A DNA stretch of 64,000 nt. Origin: Ornithinimicrobium sp. F0845. Its GTDB lineage: Bacteria > Actinomycetota > Actinomycetes > Actinomycetales > Dermatophilaceae. The stretch is taken from the NCBI RefSeq assembly GCF_023015765.1, contig NZ_JALKAL010000003.1, positions 179,334 to 243,333 of the forward strand. The letters are read 5' to 3'. The translations under genes were made by a program, and so were the position numbers. Shown here piece after piece: positions 7,568-16,926 of the stretch; positions within the stretch are counted from its first letter, which is position 1, and every line of letters starts with the position of its first letter. The notes below the pieces were generated by a model. The model made no database searches and was not told the origin of the DNA. It was given only the letters and a program-made list of their open reading frames with translations.

Positions 7568-9039
7568 CCGGGCAGGACACCGACGAGACGGGTCCGCTCC
7601 CGCAGGTCCCGCCGCTGCCGGAGGACGCGCTCGTCCACCTGCCCGACATCGATGGGCGGCCCCCGCGGGTGACCCTGTTGGTCTATCGGCACCCCGACAC
7701 CGACTCACGCGTCCTGAAGACCGCCGCGACCCTGCGCGACGCCGGCGCGGAGGTGCTGATCATCGGTTCCGCGCCCCGTGGATCGGGCATCCCTGCAGGC
7801 CACGCCACAAGCCCCGACGGGCTCCCCATCTATCGCGCGCCCGACCTCGACCTGGTCCGGTCCTTCTCCCGCGCGGCGGGAGTATGGCGGCGCTGGCGCG
7901 GGCGGGACCCGGAGACCGGGGCGACCCGCACGGCCGCCGACCAGGCGAGCCCCGGCGAGGAATCGGCGGACACCGGCCCGGCGCCACGGCATACTGCCGT
8001 CGTCGTGCCCCCGCAGTCGCTCCCGGCGCGCACCAAGGCTCTGGCGGTGGATGCCTATATGCGGGCCTACCAGGCGGGGCGGCTCGGCTACTACTGGCTC
8101 GGTGCGGTGCGCGAGGCCCGCGGTTTCGCACCCGACGCGGTGCACGCCAACGACGGCAACACGCTCGCGCCCGCCATGCTGCTCAAGGCGCTGGACGGGG
8201 CCCGAGTCGTCTACGACTCACATGAGCTGTGGCTGCGCCGCAACGTCCGGCAGGACCGCTGGCTCGCCCCGGCCGTCGAGGCAGTCACCGAGCGGTTGGG
8301 GGTGGCGATGTCGGATGGCATCATCACGGTTTCGCCCTCGATCGCGCGCTGGCTGCAGGACAGCTACCGACTGCGGGTGGCGCCGACGCTCGTGCGCAAC
8401 ATCCCGCTGCGGGAGGGCGCGCCGCCCGACCCGGGCGCCGGGCGGTTGCGCGAGCTGACCGGGCTGGGGCCCCAGGACCGGATCGTGTCCTACGTCGGCG
8501 GCATCACCAGCGGTCGTGGCCTGGAGGAGACGGTCGAGGCGCTGACCCTGCTGCCCGACAACGTCCACCTGGTCCTGCTTGGGTTCGGCAGCAGGGAGTA
8601 TGTCGAGGGGCTGCTCGCCCTCGCAGCCGAGCGGGAAGTGTGGGAGCGGGTGCACCTGGCCGGGCAGGTCCCCGGGCCGCAGGTGCCGCAGACCCTGGCA
8701 GATGCCGATGCGGCAGTCGTTTTCGTGCGGCCCATCGTGCTGTCCTACCTCTACTCACTGCCCAACAAGCTGTTCGAGTCGATCCACGCCGGGCTGCCCA
8801 TCGTGGCCGCCGACCTGCCGGACACGGCCGCGGTGGTCCGTGAGCACGGGGTCGGTGAGGTCTTCGACGCCCGGACCCCCGCCGAACTGGCCGAGGCGAT
8901 CAGCGATGTGCTGGCCGATCCTGCAGCCTTCCGTGCGGCGTCCCGACGGGCCGCCGAGCGACTCGACTGGCGCTTCGAGGCCCGGGAGCTGACGGACCTG
9001 TATGCGCGCATCCTGCGAGGAGTCCGCCGTGGCCGGTGA
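7564..9039 (+). CDS. Glycosyltransferase family 4
   Basis: 491 residues. The N-terminal VTLLVYRHPDTDSRVLKTAATL is the family opening (D-S-R with leading strand). The C-terminal half holds IVSYVGGITSGRGLEETVEAL, VHLVLLGFGSREYVEGLL, YLYSLPNKLFESIHAGLPIVAADL and a late EHGVGEVF, typical of GT4 donor binding. A low-complexity linker rich in P, R and T (about residues 105-150) interrupts the acceptor domain and is not usual. It is the third gene of the operon, starting within the ABC transporter stop (ATGA). Confidence 0.75.
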   Translation: MTGQDTDETGPLPQVPPLPEDALVHLPDIDGRPPRVTLLVYRHPDTDSRVLKTAATLRDAGAEVLIIGSAPRGSGIPAGHATSPDGLPIYRAPDLDLVRSFSRAAGVWRRWRGRDPETGATRTAADQASPGEESADTGPAPRHTAVVVPPQSLPARTKALAVDAYMRAYQAGRLGYYWLGAVREARGFAPDAVHANDGNTLAPAMLLKALDGARVVYDSHELWLRRNVRQDRWLAPAVEAVTERLGVAMSDGIITVSPSIARWLQDSYRLRVAPTLVRNIPLREGAPPDPGAGRLRELTGLGPQDRIVSYVGGITSGRGLEETVEALTLLPDNVHLVLLGFGSREYVEGLLALAAEREVWERVHLAGQVPGPQVPQTLADADAAVVFVRPIVLSYLYSLPNKLFESIHAGLPIVAADLPDTAAVVREHGVGEVFDARTPAELAEAISDVLADPAAFRAASRRAAERLDWRFEARELTDLYARILRGVRRGR

Positions 9040-10177
9040 CCGACCGAGCCTGCTGATCATGTCGTTCAGCCCGCTGGTCTCCGACGCCCGGGTGCTGCGT
9101 CAGATCCGGCTCTTCCAGGAGCAGGAGTATGCCGTCACCACCCTCGGCTACGGCCCCGCCCCCGAGGGGGTGGTGGAGCATCTGCGGCTGCCGGACGAGG
9201 CCATCAGCTGGCACAAGGACCGCCGGATGCTGATCCTGCGGAGGTTCGCCACGGCATACTCCACCTCGCCCGTCGTGGCGGCGGCGACCCGCCTGCTGGA
9301 GGGGTGCCAGGGGCAGTATGACGTGGTGCTGGCGGACGACATCGACACCCTGCCGCTGGCTCTCGACCTGGTGCCGCGCGGGGGAGTGCACGCCGATCTG
9401 CACGAGTACCACCCCCGTCAGAACGAGGAGCTGCGACGCTGGCGGCTGTTCGTGGCTCCGTACTACTGGTGGCTGGTGCGGACCTACGGCCCGCGGGCGG
9501 ACTCGGTGACGACGGTGGGGCGGGGGATCGCGCGGGAGTACGAGCGGGAGTTCGGGCTAACCTGCGGTGTCGTGATGAACGCGCCCTACCGCCGGGACGA
9601 CCTGGCGCCGACCGAGGTGGCGTGGCCGCCGCGGCTGGTGCACGCGGGCAATGGCGTGGCCACCCGGCTGGAGGTGATGCTGGAGGCGATGGCGCTGGTG
9701 ACCAACGGCGCGACCCTCGACCTCTACCTCATCGACCAGGGCGATGGCTATGTCCCGTCACTGCGGGAGCGCTTTGCCGGCAGCGACCGGGTGCGGATCC
9801 ACGACGCGGTGCCGGCGGCCGAGGTCGTGGAGACGCTCAACGCCTACGACGTCGGGGTCTACTCACTCCCGCCGATCTCGTTCAACTTCCGGTGGGCGCT
9901 GCCCAACAAGTTCTTCGACTTCGTCCAGGCCCGGCTGGCGCTGGTGATCGGGCCCAGCCCGGAGATGGCCGGCCTGGTGGAGGAGCACGACCTCGGTGTC
10001 GTGGCCCAGGACTTCACGCCCGAGGGCTTCGCGGCGGCCATCAACGCACTGTCCCCGGAGGGTGTCGCCGCGGCCAAGGCTGCGGGCGACCGGTCGGCAC
10101 GCGTGCTCTGCGCCGAGGAGCAGGTGCACGGCTGGGCCGAGCCGGTCGCCACGCTGGCGGCGCGAGCTCAGGCGTGA
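9029..10177 (+). CDS. Glycosyltransferase family 4-like, duplicate of the 4572 gene
   Basis: 382 residues, last gene of the operon. It shares most motifs with the product of the 4572 gene: LLIMSFSPLVSDARVLRQIRLF, YGPAPEGVV, GGVHADLHEYHPRQ, ADSVTTVGRGIAREYEREFG, NAPYR, LPPISFNFRWALPNKFFDF and LCAEEQVHGW. A tandem-like duplication around the transporter followed by divergence would give two enzymes adding similar sugars to different acceptors. GTG 9029 was chosen because GAGGAG precedes it by five or six bases and it overlaps the upstream stop at 9037-9039. Confidence 0.7.
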   Translation: MAGDRPSLLIMSFSPLVSDARVLRQIRLFQEQEYAVTTLGYGPAPEGVVEHLRLPDEAISWHKDRRMLILRRFATAYSTSPVVAAATRLLEGCQGQYDVVLADDIDTLPLALDLVPRGGVHADLHEYHPRQNEELRRWRLFVAPYYWWLVRTYGPRADSVTTVGRGIAREYEREFGLTCGVVMNAPYRRDDLAPTEVAWPPRLVHAGNGVATRLEVMLEAMALVTNGATLDLYLIDQGDGYVPSLRERFAGSDRVRIHDAVPAAEVVETLNAYDVGVYSLPPISFNFRWALPNKFFDFVQARLALVIGPSPEMAGLVEEHDLGVVAQDFTPEGFAAAINALSPEGVAAAKAAGDRSARVLCAEEQVHGWAEPVATLAARAQA

Positions 10178-10202
10178 ACGCTTCGCCGCCCTACGCGCTA
10201 GG

Positions 10203-11258
10203 TCAGGGGCTGAGAGCGTCCAGCACAGCCGCGGCCGCCTCGCCTGTGCCGTAGGGCGCTTCGTCCGTGGGGGCCGGCGTCGGGCGGCTCGCCGCCGTGG
10301 CCACGTCCGGGCCCGGTTCGACGAGCACGTTCCAGCCCAGCTCGACGGTCTCGACCCACTCGGTCTCGGTGCGCACGGTCGTGCACGGGGTGCGCAGCAC
10401 GAAGGCCTCTTTCTGCAGACCGCCGGAGTCGGTGATGACGCCGCGGGCGGCGTCGACCGCGGCGACGAGGTCGGGGTAGGCCAGCGGGTCGCGCGTGGTC
10501 AGGGAACCGCCGTCCAGGTCCAGGCCCTGTGCGGCGGCCTTGGCGCGCAGCCGCGGGTGGGCCAGCATCACGACCGGGTGGTCCACCTCCTGCAGGGCGG
10601 TCACGATCGCGGAGAGACGGTCCGGGTCGTCGGTGTTCTCCGCCCGGTGGATCGTGGCCACCGAGAACCCGCCGGCCTCCAGCCCGAGCCGCTGCAGCAC
10701 CGCGCCGGGGTCGGCCAGCCGCTCGCGCACCAGCATCAGCACGTCCACCATCACATCGCCCACCAGCACGGAGCGCTTCGCCAGTCCCTCCGCCGCCAGG
10801 TGGTCCATCGCGACCTGCGTCGGAGCCAGCAGCAGGTCGGCGGCGTGGTCGGTCAGCACCCGGTTGTGCTCCTCGGGCATCCGCCGGTTGAACGAGCGCA
10901 GCCCCGCCTCCAGGTGCGCGATCGACAGGTGCAGCTTCACCGCGGACAGGGCGCCCGCCAGCGTGGAGTTGGTGTCGCCGTAGACCAGCACCCAGTCCGG
11001 CCGGTGCTCCTCCAGCACCGCGTCCATCGCCCCCAGGATCGCGCCCGTCTGCTGGCCGTGGCTGCCGGAGCCGACGCCAAGGTGCACGTCCGGGTCGGGG
11101 ATGCCCAGGTCGCTGAAGAAGACGTCGGACAGCATCGGGTCGTAGTGCTGCCCCGTGTGCACGATGACGTGCTCCACGCCCCGCCGCCGGCACTCGTCGG
11201 CCACCGGCGCGAGCTTGACGAACTGCGGGCGCGCGCCCACGACACTCAGGATCTTCAC
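10203..11258 (-). CDS. wecB: UDP-N-acetylglucosamine 2-epimerase
   Basis: 351 residues, full length for the family. The protein opens with KILSVVGARPQFVKLAPV, the hallmark of non-hydrolysing UDP-GlcNAc 2-epimerases, followed by HTGQHYD, VYGDTNSTLAG, AHLEAGLRSFNRRMPEE, NRVLTDHAADLLLAPT, SVATIHRAENTD and DSGGLQKEAF. These hold the acidic and histidine residues that drive epimerisation of UDP-GlcNAc to UDP-ManNAc. With the WecC-like enzyme at 13598 it would supply UDP-ManNAcA. GTG 11258 is seven bases after a TAGGGT box, so the message is probably leaderless. It is divergent from the GT at 11317. Confidence 0.9.
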   Translation of the reverse strand: MKILSVVGARPQFVKLAPVADECRRRGVEHVIVHTGQHYDPMLSDVFFSDLGIPDPDVHLGVGSGSHGQQTGAILGAMDAVLEEHRPDWVLVYGDTNSTLAGALSAVKLHLSIAHLEAGLRSFNRRMPEEHNRVLTDHAADLLLAPTQVAMDHLAAEGLAKRSVLVGDVMVDVLMLVRERLADPGAVLQRLGLEAGGFSVATIHRAENTDDPDRLSAIVTALQEVDHPVVMLAHPRLRAKAAAQGLDLDGGSLTTRDPLAYPDLVAAVDAARGVITDSGGLQKEAFVLRTPCTTVRTETEWVETVELGWNVLVEPGPDVATAASRPTPAPTDEAPYGTGEAAAAVLDALSP

Positions 11259-11265
11259 GACGCCC

Positions 11266-11309
11266 ACCCTACGGTCCGCGCCGCCCCGGGACGGGAAGCC
11301 GGATAGTTT
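11266..11309. promoter_or_regulatory. Divergent leaderless promoters (wecB / GT4 gene)
   Basis: Minus strand TAGGGT (11266-11271) is seven bases before GTG 11258. Plus strand TAGTTT (11304-11309) is seven bases before ATG 11317. Neither gene has a Shine-Dalgarno sequence. Confidence 0.5.
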
Positions 11310-11316
11310 GAGGGGC

Positions 11317-12426
11317 ATGCGCATCCTGGCCGTCACCACCTGGCTCCCGACCCCCGGCAGCCCCTCCACCGGCGCCTTCGTGGTGCGGGACGCGCAGGCG
11401 ATCGCCGGGCTGGGCCACGACGTGCACCTCGTCCACCTCGTGCCACCGGCGCAGTATGCCGAGGGGCTGGCCGAGCGGGACACGATCGGTGGGCTGGCGG
11501 TCACCAGGGTGCCGATGGGCACCGCCGACCCCGTCCAGATCGCGCGGGCCGGACGGGTGGTGCGCGGCCTGGCCGAGCACGCCGACCTGGTGCACACGAT
11601 GGCCTTCTCCAGCCTGCTGCCGCTGGCGGTGCGCCGACCGCGGGCGCCGTGGGTGCACACCGAGCACTGGTCCGGCCTCACCGCGCCGCAGACGCTGCCG
11701 GTCTCGTGGCAGAAGGCGCTCCCCGTGTTAAAGCGGCTCCTGGCCAGGCCCGACGTGGCGACCGCGGTCTGCGACTACCTGGCCGCACCGATCCGCGCGG
11801 TGCGCGGCGCCAAGCTGACCACCGTCGTGCCCTGCATCGTGCCGGTGCCCGACCCGGTCCCGCCGCGCCCGGCGGACGACCGGCGCCTGCGCCTGGTCTC
11901 GATCGGGGGGCTCATCGAGCGCAAGGACCCGCTCCTGGCGGTGGACACCCTGGCCGAGCTGCTGGTCAGGGGCCATGACGCCCGGCTGACGTTCGTCGGG
12001 CAGGGTCCGCTCGAGGACGAGATCCGCGAGCGGGCACGCATCCTGGACCTCACCGACCGGGTCCGGCTCACCGGGTCCCTGGACCGGGACGGCGTGCTCG
12101 ACCAGCTCGGCCGGGCCCACCTGTTCCTCGGTCCGACCCGCGGCGACAACTTCTTCGTGTCCTGCGCCGAGGCCCTCGTCGCCGGGCGCCCGGTCGTCGT
12201 TGGCTCGACCGGGGGACAGGGGGAGTACATCGACCCCGCCGTCGGTCAGACCGTCCCCACCCAGAGCGCCACCGCCTACGCCGACGCGGTCGAGTCGGTC
12301 CTGGAACGCACCAGGGGACTCACCGCCCAGCAGATCTCCGACACCGTCGGCCAGCGGTTCTCCGTCGCGGCGGTCGCCGCCGGCTACCAGGACGCCTACG
12401 ACCGCGCGGGGCGGGGCCGCCGGTGA
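11317..12426 (+). CDS. Glycosyltransferase family 4
   Basis: 369 residues. It opens with MRILAVTTWLPTPGSPSTGAFV, a common GT4 start with a glycine/serine-rich acceptor loop. The donor half shows LRLVSIGGLIERKDPLLAVDTL, ARLTFVGQGPLEDEIRERA, VRLTGSLDRDGVLDQL and a late FVSCAEALVAGRPVVVGSTGGQGEYI, where an E-x7-E-like pattern would contact the sugar nucleotide. The end overlaps the next gene (GTGA), so the pair is translationally coupled. It is leaderless from the TAGTTT box. Confidence 0.8.
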   Translation: MRILAVTTWLPTPGSPSTGAFVVRDAQAIAGLGHDVHLVHLVPPAQYAEGLAERDTIGGLAVTRVPMGTADPVQIARAGRVVRGLAEHADLVHTMAFSSLLPLAVRRPRAPWVHTEHWSGLTAPQTLPVSWQKALPVLKRLLARPDVATAVCDYLAAPIRAVRGAKLTTVVPCIVPVPDPVPPRPADDRRLRLVSIGGLIERKDPLLAVDTLAELLVRGHDARLTFVGQGPLEDEIRERARILDLTDRVRLTGSLDRDGVLDQLGRAHLFLGPTRGDNFFVSCAEALVAGRPVVVGSTGGQGEYIDPAVGQTVPTQSATAYADAVESVLERTRGLTAQQISDTVGQRFSVAAVAAGYQDAYDRAGRGRR

Positions 12427-13481
12427 GGATCGACGTCGTCATCGCGGTCCACACCCCCAGCCGCCCGATCGGCCGGGCGGTGGCCAGCGTGCTCGACGGC
12501 AACGGCACGCATGCCGGGGTGACCGTCGTGTGCCACAACATCGACGCCGACCAGATCGCCCCCGGCATCGCGCCCGAGCACCGCGACAGCGTGCGACTGA
12601 TCGAGCACCACGACGGCATCCGCTCCGCGGCGGGTCCCTTCAACGCCGGGATGCGGGCCGCTCGCGGCGACTTCGTCTCGATTATGGGCAGCGACGACAC
12701 CCTCCAACCGAGGGCCGTCGACGCCTGGCTCGACCTGGCCGACGGCATGGCCGCGGAGACGGTGATCGCCCGCCTGCTGCGTGGTGAGACGGTGGTGCCC
12801 ACCCCGCCGGCCCGCCCTTGGCTCAGCGGTCTGGCCGACCCGCTGGCCGACCGGCTCAGCTATCGCAGCGCACCCCTGGGCCTGGTCAGCAACGCCGCAC
12901 GCGAGCGCCTCGGGATCGAGCTGGCCGAGGGCCTGCCGGTCGGCGATGACGTCCCCTATGTCACTCGGCTCTGGTTCGAGACCCGCGTGGCGTGCCAGAG
13001 AGGAGGCCCCGGCTACGTCATCGGCGAGGACGCGCCGGACCGGGTCACCCTGGAGCCCCGACCCATCCGCGATGAGCTCGCCTTCGTCCACCATCTGCTC
13101 GACCAGCCCTGGTTCGCCGTCTACCCCGCCGAGGTCCGCGAGGCCATCGCGGTCAAGGTCACCCGCATCCACCTGTTCGGCGCGGTGCACTACCGGCCGG
13201 ACCCCGCCTTCTGGACGCCCACCGAGCGGCAGGACCTGGCCGAGGTCGCCGAGCGGCTCGAGGCGGCCGCGCCCGGACACACCGCCGTCCTGTCACGGGC
13301 GGACCGCAGCCTGCTGGACGTCATACTCGATCCGCTCGTCCCGGCCGAGCACCTCGTGGCGCTTTCCGTGGCGAGGCGCCGGCACGGCACCCCTGGCACC
13401 GTCCTCACCCGTGACCTCCGCCACCTCCTGCGCCGCGAGGCGCCCCCACGCTTCATGGCGGCCTCGCTGCTGACGCGCTGA
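12423..13481 (+). CDS. Glycosyltransferase family 2-like
   Basis: 352 residues. The N-terminal IDVVIAVHTPSRPIGRAVASVL and the block AGPFNAGMRAARGDFVSIMGSDDTLQP follow the GT-A (family 2) pattern, where the two aspartates of SDD bind the metal and UDP-sugar. The C-terminal half is less conserved. The GTG start lies inside the previous stop codon. It ends this transcript unless the genes from 13598 are co-transcribed across a 116-base gap that holds TAGACT near 13498. Confidence 0.7.
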   Translation: MRIDVVIAVHTPSRPIGRAVASVLDGNGTHAGVTVVCHNIDADQIAPGIAPEHRDSVRLIEHHDGIRSAAGPFNAGMRAARGDFVSIMGSDDTLQPRAVDAWLDLADGMAAETVIARLLRGETVVPTPPARPWLSGLADPLADRLSYRSAPLGLVSNAARERLGIELAEGLPVGDDVPYVTRLWFETRVACQRGGPGYVIGEDAPDRVTLEPRPIRDELAFVHHLLDQPWFAVYPAEVREAIAVKVTRIHLFGAVHYRPDPAFWTPTERQDLAEVAERLEAAAPGHTAVLSRADRSLLDVILDPLVPAEHLVALSVARRRHGTPGTVLTRDLRHLLRREAPPRFMAASLLTR

Positions 13482-13597
13482 GCGTCCGCGACGACGCTTA
13501 GACTCGGACCCCGGGGACCAGACCCGGGCACCCGCCGGAACACCGGCGCTGACCTGCACGTTGGACCGCCGGACGATTCGTCGACCACAGGAGAACC

Positions 13598-14929
13598 ATG
13601 AAGATCGCCGTTGTCGCCCTGGGCAAGATCGGGCTGCCGCTCGCGGTGCAGTTCGCCGACGCCGACCCGCGTCACGAGGTCGTCGGGGTCGACGTCAACC
13701 AGAGGGTGGTCGACCTGGTCAACCAGGGGGTCGAGCCGTTCCCCGGTGAGGCGCACCTGGGTGAGAAGCTGGCCGAGCTGGTCCCCGCCGGGCGGCTGCG
13801 GGCCACCACGGAGTATGCCGAGGCGATCCCGGGTGCGGACGCGGTGGTGCTGGTCGTGCCCCTGTTCGTGGACGCGGAGGGCCAGCCGGACTTCGGCTGG
13901 ATGGACGAGGCCACCCGCAGCCTGGCCGAACACCTGACCCCCGGCACCCTGATCTCCTACGAGACCACGCTGCCCGTGGGCACCACCCGCGGCCGGTGGA
14001 AGCCGATGATCGAGGAGATCTCCGGCCTGACCGAGGGCAGCGACGAGGGGTTCCACCTGGTCTTCAGCCCCGAGCGGGTGCTGACCGGGCGGGTCTTTGC
14101 CGACCTGCGCCGCTATCCCAAGCTGGTCGGCGGCCTGACCGAGGCGGGCACGCAGCGGGCGGTCGCGTTCTACGAGGCCGTCCTGGCCTTCGACGAGCGG
14201 GAGGACCTCGCCCGGCCCAACGGCGTCTGGGACATGGGCTCGGCCGAGGCCGCCGAGATGGCGAAGCTGGCCGAGACGACCTACCGCGACGTCAACATCG
14301 GGCTGGCCAACCAGTTCGCCCGCTACGCCGACACCGTGGGCATCGACGTGCAGCGCGTCATTGAGGCGTGCAACTCCCAGCCCTACAGCCACATCCACCA
14401 GCCCGGCATCGCCGTCGGCGGGCACTGCATCCCGGTCTACCCCCGGCTCTACCTGTCCACCGACCCGGACGCGACCGTGGTGTCCAACGCCCGGGAGGCC
14501 AACGCCGCCATGCCGGAGTATGCCGTGGCCCGCGCCGAGTCCCTGCTCGGCTCCCTGTCCGGGCTGCGGGTCGTCGTCCTCGGCGCGTCCTACCGCGGCA
14601 GGGTCAAGGAGACCGCCTTCTCCGGCGTCTTCGGCACCGTGGACGCCCTGCGGCAGCGCGGTGCCCAGGTGCTGGTGCACGACCCGATGTTCACCGACGA
14701 CGAGCTCGCCGCGCACGGCTGGGAGCCCTACCAGTGGACCCCGGGGCGGCCCGGAGAGCCCGTCGACGTCGCCATCGTCCAGGCCGACCACCCCGAGTAC
14801 GCCGAGCTGACCGCCGCCGACCTCCCCGGCCTCAAACTGGTCCTGGACGGCCGTCGCATCACCGACCCTGCCGCGTTCACCGGGGTCCCCCGGCTGACCA
14901 TCGGCGGGGGTGAGCCGGTCACCGTATGA
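13598..14929 (+). CDS. wecC: UDP-N-acetyl-D-mannosaminuronate dehydrogenase-type nucleotide-sugar dehydrogenase
   Basis: 443 residues. It opens with KIAVVALGKIGLPLAVQFA, an NAD-binding Rossmann fold. The central domain includes ETTLPVGTTRG, VFSPERVLTGRVF and AKLAETTYRDVNIGLANQFA. The catalytic cysteine lies in GGHCIPVYP (Cys277), the nucleophile for the two-step oxidation of the sugar C6. The C-terminal domain has VVVLGASYRGRVKETAFSG. The nearby UDP-GlcNAc 2-epimerase makes UDP-ManNAc dehydrogenation (WecC) the best guess; other UDP-sugars remain possible. AGGAG lies five bases before ATG 13598. Its end overlaps the membrane gene (ATGA). Confidence 0.8.
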   Translation: MKIAVVALGKIGLPLAVQFADADPRHEVVGVDVNQRVVDLVNQGVEPFPGEAHLGEKLAELVPAGRLRATTEYAEAIPGADAVVLVVPLFVDAEGQPDFGWMDEATRSLAEHLTPGTLISYETTLPVGTTRGRWKPMIEEISGLTEGSDEGFHLVFSPERVLTGRVFADLRRYPKLVGGLTEAGTQRAVAFYEAVLAFDEREDLARPNGVWDMGSAEAAEMAKLAETTYRDVNIGLANQFARYADTVGIDVQRVIEACNSQPYSHIHQPGIAVGGHCIPVYPRLYLSTDPDATVVSNAREANAAMPEYAVARAESLLGSLSGLRVVVLGASYRGRVKETAFSGVFGTVDALRQRGAQVLVHDPMFTDDELAAHGWEPYQWTPGRPGEPVDVAIVQADHPEYAELTAADLPGLKLVLDGRRITDPAAFTGVPRLTIGGGEPVTV

Positions 14930-16920
14930 GCTGGTGGGGGGTGCTGCCCGGCATCGTGATGATGGCGGTGCTCTGGCTCGCGCCGGGCTACCTGTTCCTG
15001 CGCGCCCTGGGCGTGCGGGGGCTGCTCGCGCTGGGCGCCGGCGGCGGGGTGACCTCGGGCCTGGCGGGCGTGCTGGCCATCGGCTACGACATCATCGGCA
15101 TCACCTGGGCCCTGGTGACCTTCCTGGCCGGCTGCGCGGTCGCCATACTGATCGCCTTGCTGGTCGGTCGCCTGCTGGGCAGCACCACCGACCCAGCCGG
15201 TGAGGTCATCGCCGGCAAGCGGCGGCTGGCCGCCAGCGAGCGCGGTTGGCTGGCCGTGACGGGGGCGGTCGGAGCCGGGGTGGTGGCGATGGCCATGATG
15301 ACGGGCATGCAGCGGGCGGACATGCCGCTGCAGGTCTGGGACGCCGTCTACCACCTCAACGCACTGTGGTTCATCCAGGACACCGGCAACGCCTCCAGCC
15401 TGGGCGCCTTCGCGCCGATGTATGCCGACACGGCAGCCCCGTACTACCCGTCCGTGTGGCACTCGATCGTGGCGATCGCGCCGGGCTTCGACAACGTCAC
15501 GCAGGCCGCCAACGCCTCCTCGATCGTGCTCGGCACCGCCGTCTGGATGACCAGCCTGGTGGCGCTGACCCGGGTGGTCTGGCCCGCGCGGGCTCTCCCG
15601 GTCGTGCTCACGCCGATCGTGGCCGCCACCTACGTGGCCTTCCCGACGATCGCGGTCTCCATGCTCGGTGTGTGGCCGTTCGCGGTGAGCGTGGCCTGCC
15701 TGCCCGGTGCGCTGGCTCTGATGATCGCCTCGCTGCGGGGCAACCCGACCTGGCGGCTGCACCTGGCCCACGGCCTGGGCTTCGCCGCGTCGGCGGCCGG
15801 AGTGGTCCTGGCGCACGGGTCCGGGCTGTTCTCACTCGTGCTGCTCGCGGCGCCGCTGCTGGCGGTGCTGCTGTTCCGGCAGGGGAGGCGCTACTGGCGG
15901 CGTGGCCACCAGGTCCCCGTCGGCCTCGTGTTCGGCCTGCTGGTCGTCGGCGTCGTCGCCGGCGGCTACTGGCTGATCAACTTCCCGCCGGTCCAGGCCA
16001 TCGTGGACTACGAGCGGGGTGGTCAGCAGAGCTACTTCCCGGGCATCGGGAGCCTGTTGATCGACCACCCGCTGATCTACGTCTACGACATCAAGTCGGT
16101 CAACCTCGTCATCACCGCGATGGTCTTCATCGGCGCCTACCTCACGATCACCCGCAAGCACGCCCGCTGGCTCGTCGTGGCCCTGGCCGCCTCCGTGGTC
16201 CTCACCCTGCTGGCCGCGGGACCACCGGAGAACGTGCTCCGCGGCCTGGCCGGCTTCTGGTACACCCAGGCTTCGCGCCTGAACCAGCTGGTCGTCATAC
16301 CGGCCGTGGTGCTGGCCGCCGGAGGTCTGGCGTGGACCTGCCGCAGGCTCGCCGACCGCTGGCGGTTCTCGATCACCGGGACGACCATCGTGGTGCTGGT
16401 CGGCGTCGCGCTGGCGACCTTCGGCCTGCGCTGGCCCACCCACGTCACGGTCATGTCCTCGGTCTACAGCCACTGGCCGATCGCCTGGGGCACGATGATC
16501 GACTCCGAGGACGAGCTGGCCATGATCGACCGGGCCGCGGAGGTGCTGCCGGATGACGCGGTGGTGCTGGGGGAGCCGGTCAACGGGTCGCCCTACCTGC
16601 TGTCACGCAGCGGCGTGGACGTCGTCTTCCCCCAGCTGACGCCCATCGCTGACTCACCCGAGCGGATGCTCCTGTCCGAGCGGTTCAACATCTGGTATCT
16701 CGACCCGGACGTGTGCGAGGCGGTGCGTGACCTCGGGGTCACCCACGTGTATGTCGATGACCTCACCTTCGAGGAGGGCGGCAAGTGGGAGGAGTCCACC
16801 CAGGGGCTGCGTGTCATCTCGACCAACCGCCCCGGCTTCGAGCTGGTCGACGAGGGCGGTCAGGCGGCCATCTGGCGCTTCACCGGTTGTGACGACGCCG
16901 CGGGGTCCCCGTCCGGCTGA
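14926..16920 (+). CDS. Large multi-TM protein, DUF6541-like, of the glycan locus
   Basis: 664 residues with about 14 hydrophobic stretches between residues 5 and 500, then a soluble C-terminal part of about 140 residues. The layout resembles actinobacterial DUF6541 proteins, multi-TM proteins often beside wall-polysaccharide genes and GT-C-like in topology. An extracytoplasmic loop (MQRADMPLQVWDAVYHLNALWF) contains acidic residues as in GT-C enzymes, so a lipid-linked sugar transferase role is plausible but not shown. It starts within the WecC stop (ATGA) and ends seven bases from a convergent gene. Confidence 0.5.
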   Translation: MSWWGVLPGIVMMAVLWLAPGYLFLRALGVRGLLALGAGGGVTSGLAGVLAIGYDIIGITWALVTFLAGCAVAILIALLVGRLLGSTTDPAGEVIAGKRRLAASERGWLAVTGAVGAGVVAMAMMTGMQRADMPLQVWDAVYHLNALWFIQDTGNASSLGAFAPMYADTAAPYYPSVWHSIVAIAPGFDNVTQAANASSIVLGTAVWMTSLVALTRVVWPARALPVVLTPIVAATYVAFPTIAVSMLGVWPFAVSVACLPGALALMIASLRGNPTWRLHLAHGLGFAASAAGVVLAHGSGLFSLVLLAAPLLAVLLFRQGRRYWRRGHQVPVGLVFGLLVVGVVAGGYWLINFPPVQAIVDYERGGQQSYFPGIGSLLIDHPLIYVYDIKSVNLVITAMVFIGAYLTITRKHARWLVVALAASVVLTLLAAGPPENVLRGLAGFWYTQASRLNQLVVIPAVVLAAGGLAWTCRRLADRWRFSITGTTIVVLVGVALATFGLRWPTHVTVMSSVYSHWPIAWGTMIDSEDELAMIDRAAEVLPDDAVVLGEPVNGSPYLLSRSGVDVVFPQLTPIADSPERMLLSERFNIWYLDPDVCEAVRDLGVTHVYVDDLTFEEGGKWEESTQGLRVISTNRPGFELVDEGGQAAIWRFTGCDDAAGSPSG

Positions 16921-16926
16921 GTGCGC

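Noticed and set aside
13482..13597. Possible riboswitch upstream of wecC
   Set aside because: The 116-base leader has several GC-rich stems but no riboswitch core that I recognise; a TAGACT -10 and an AGGAG site explain it.
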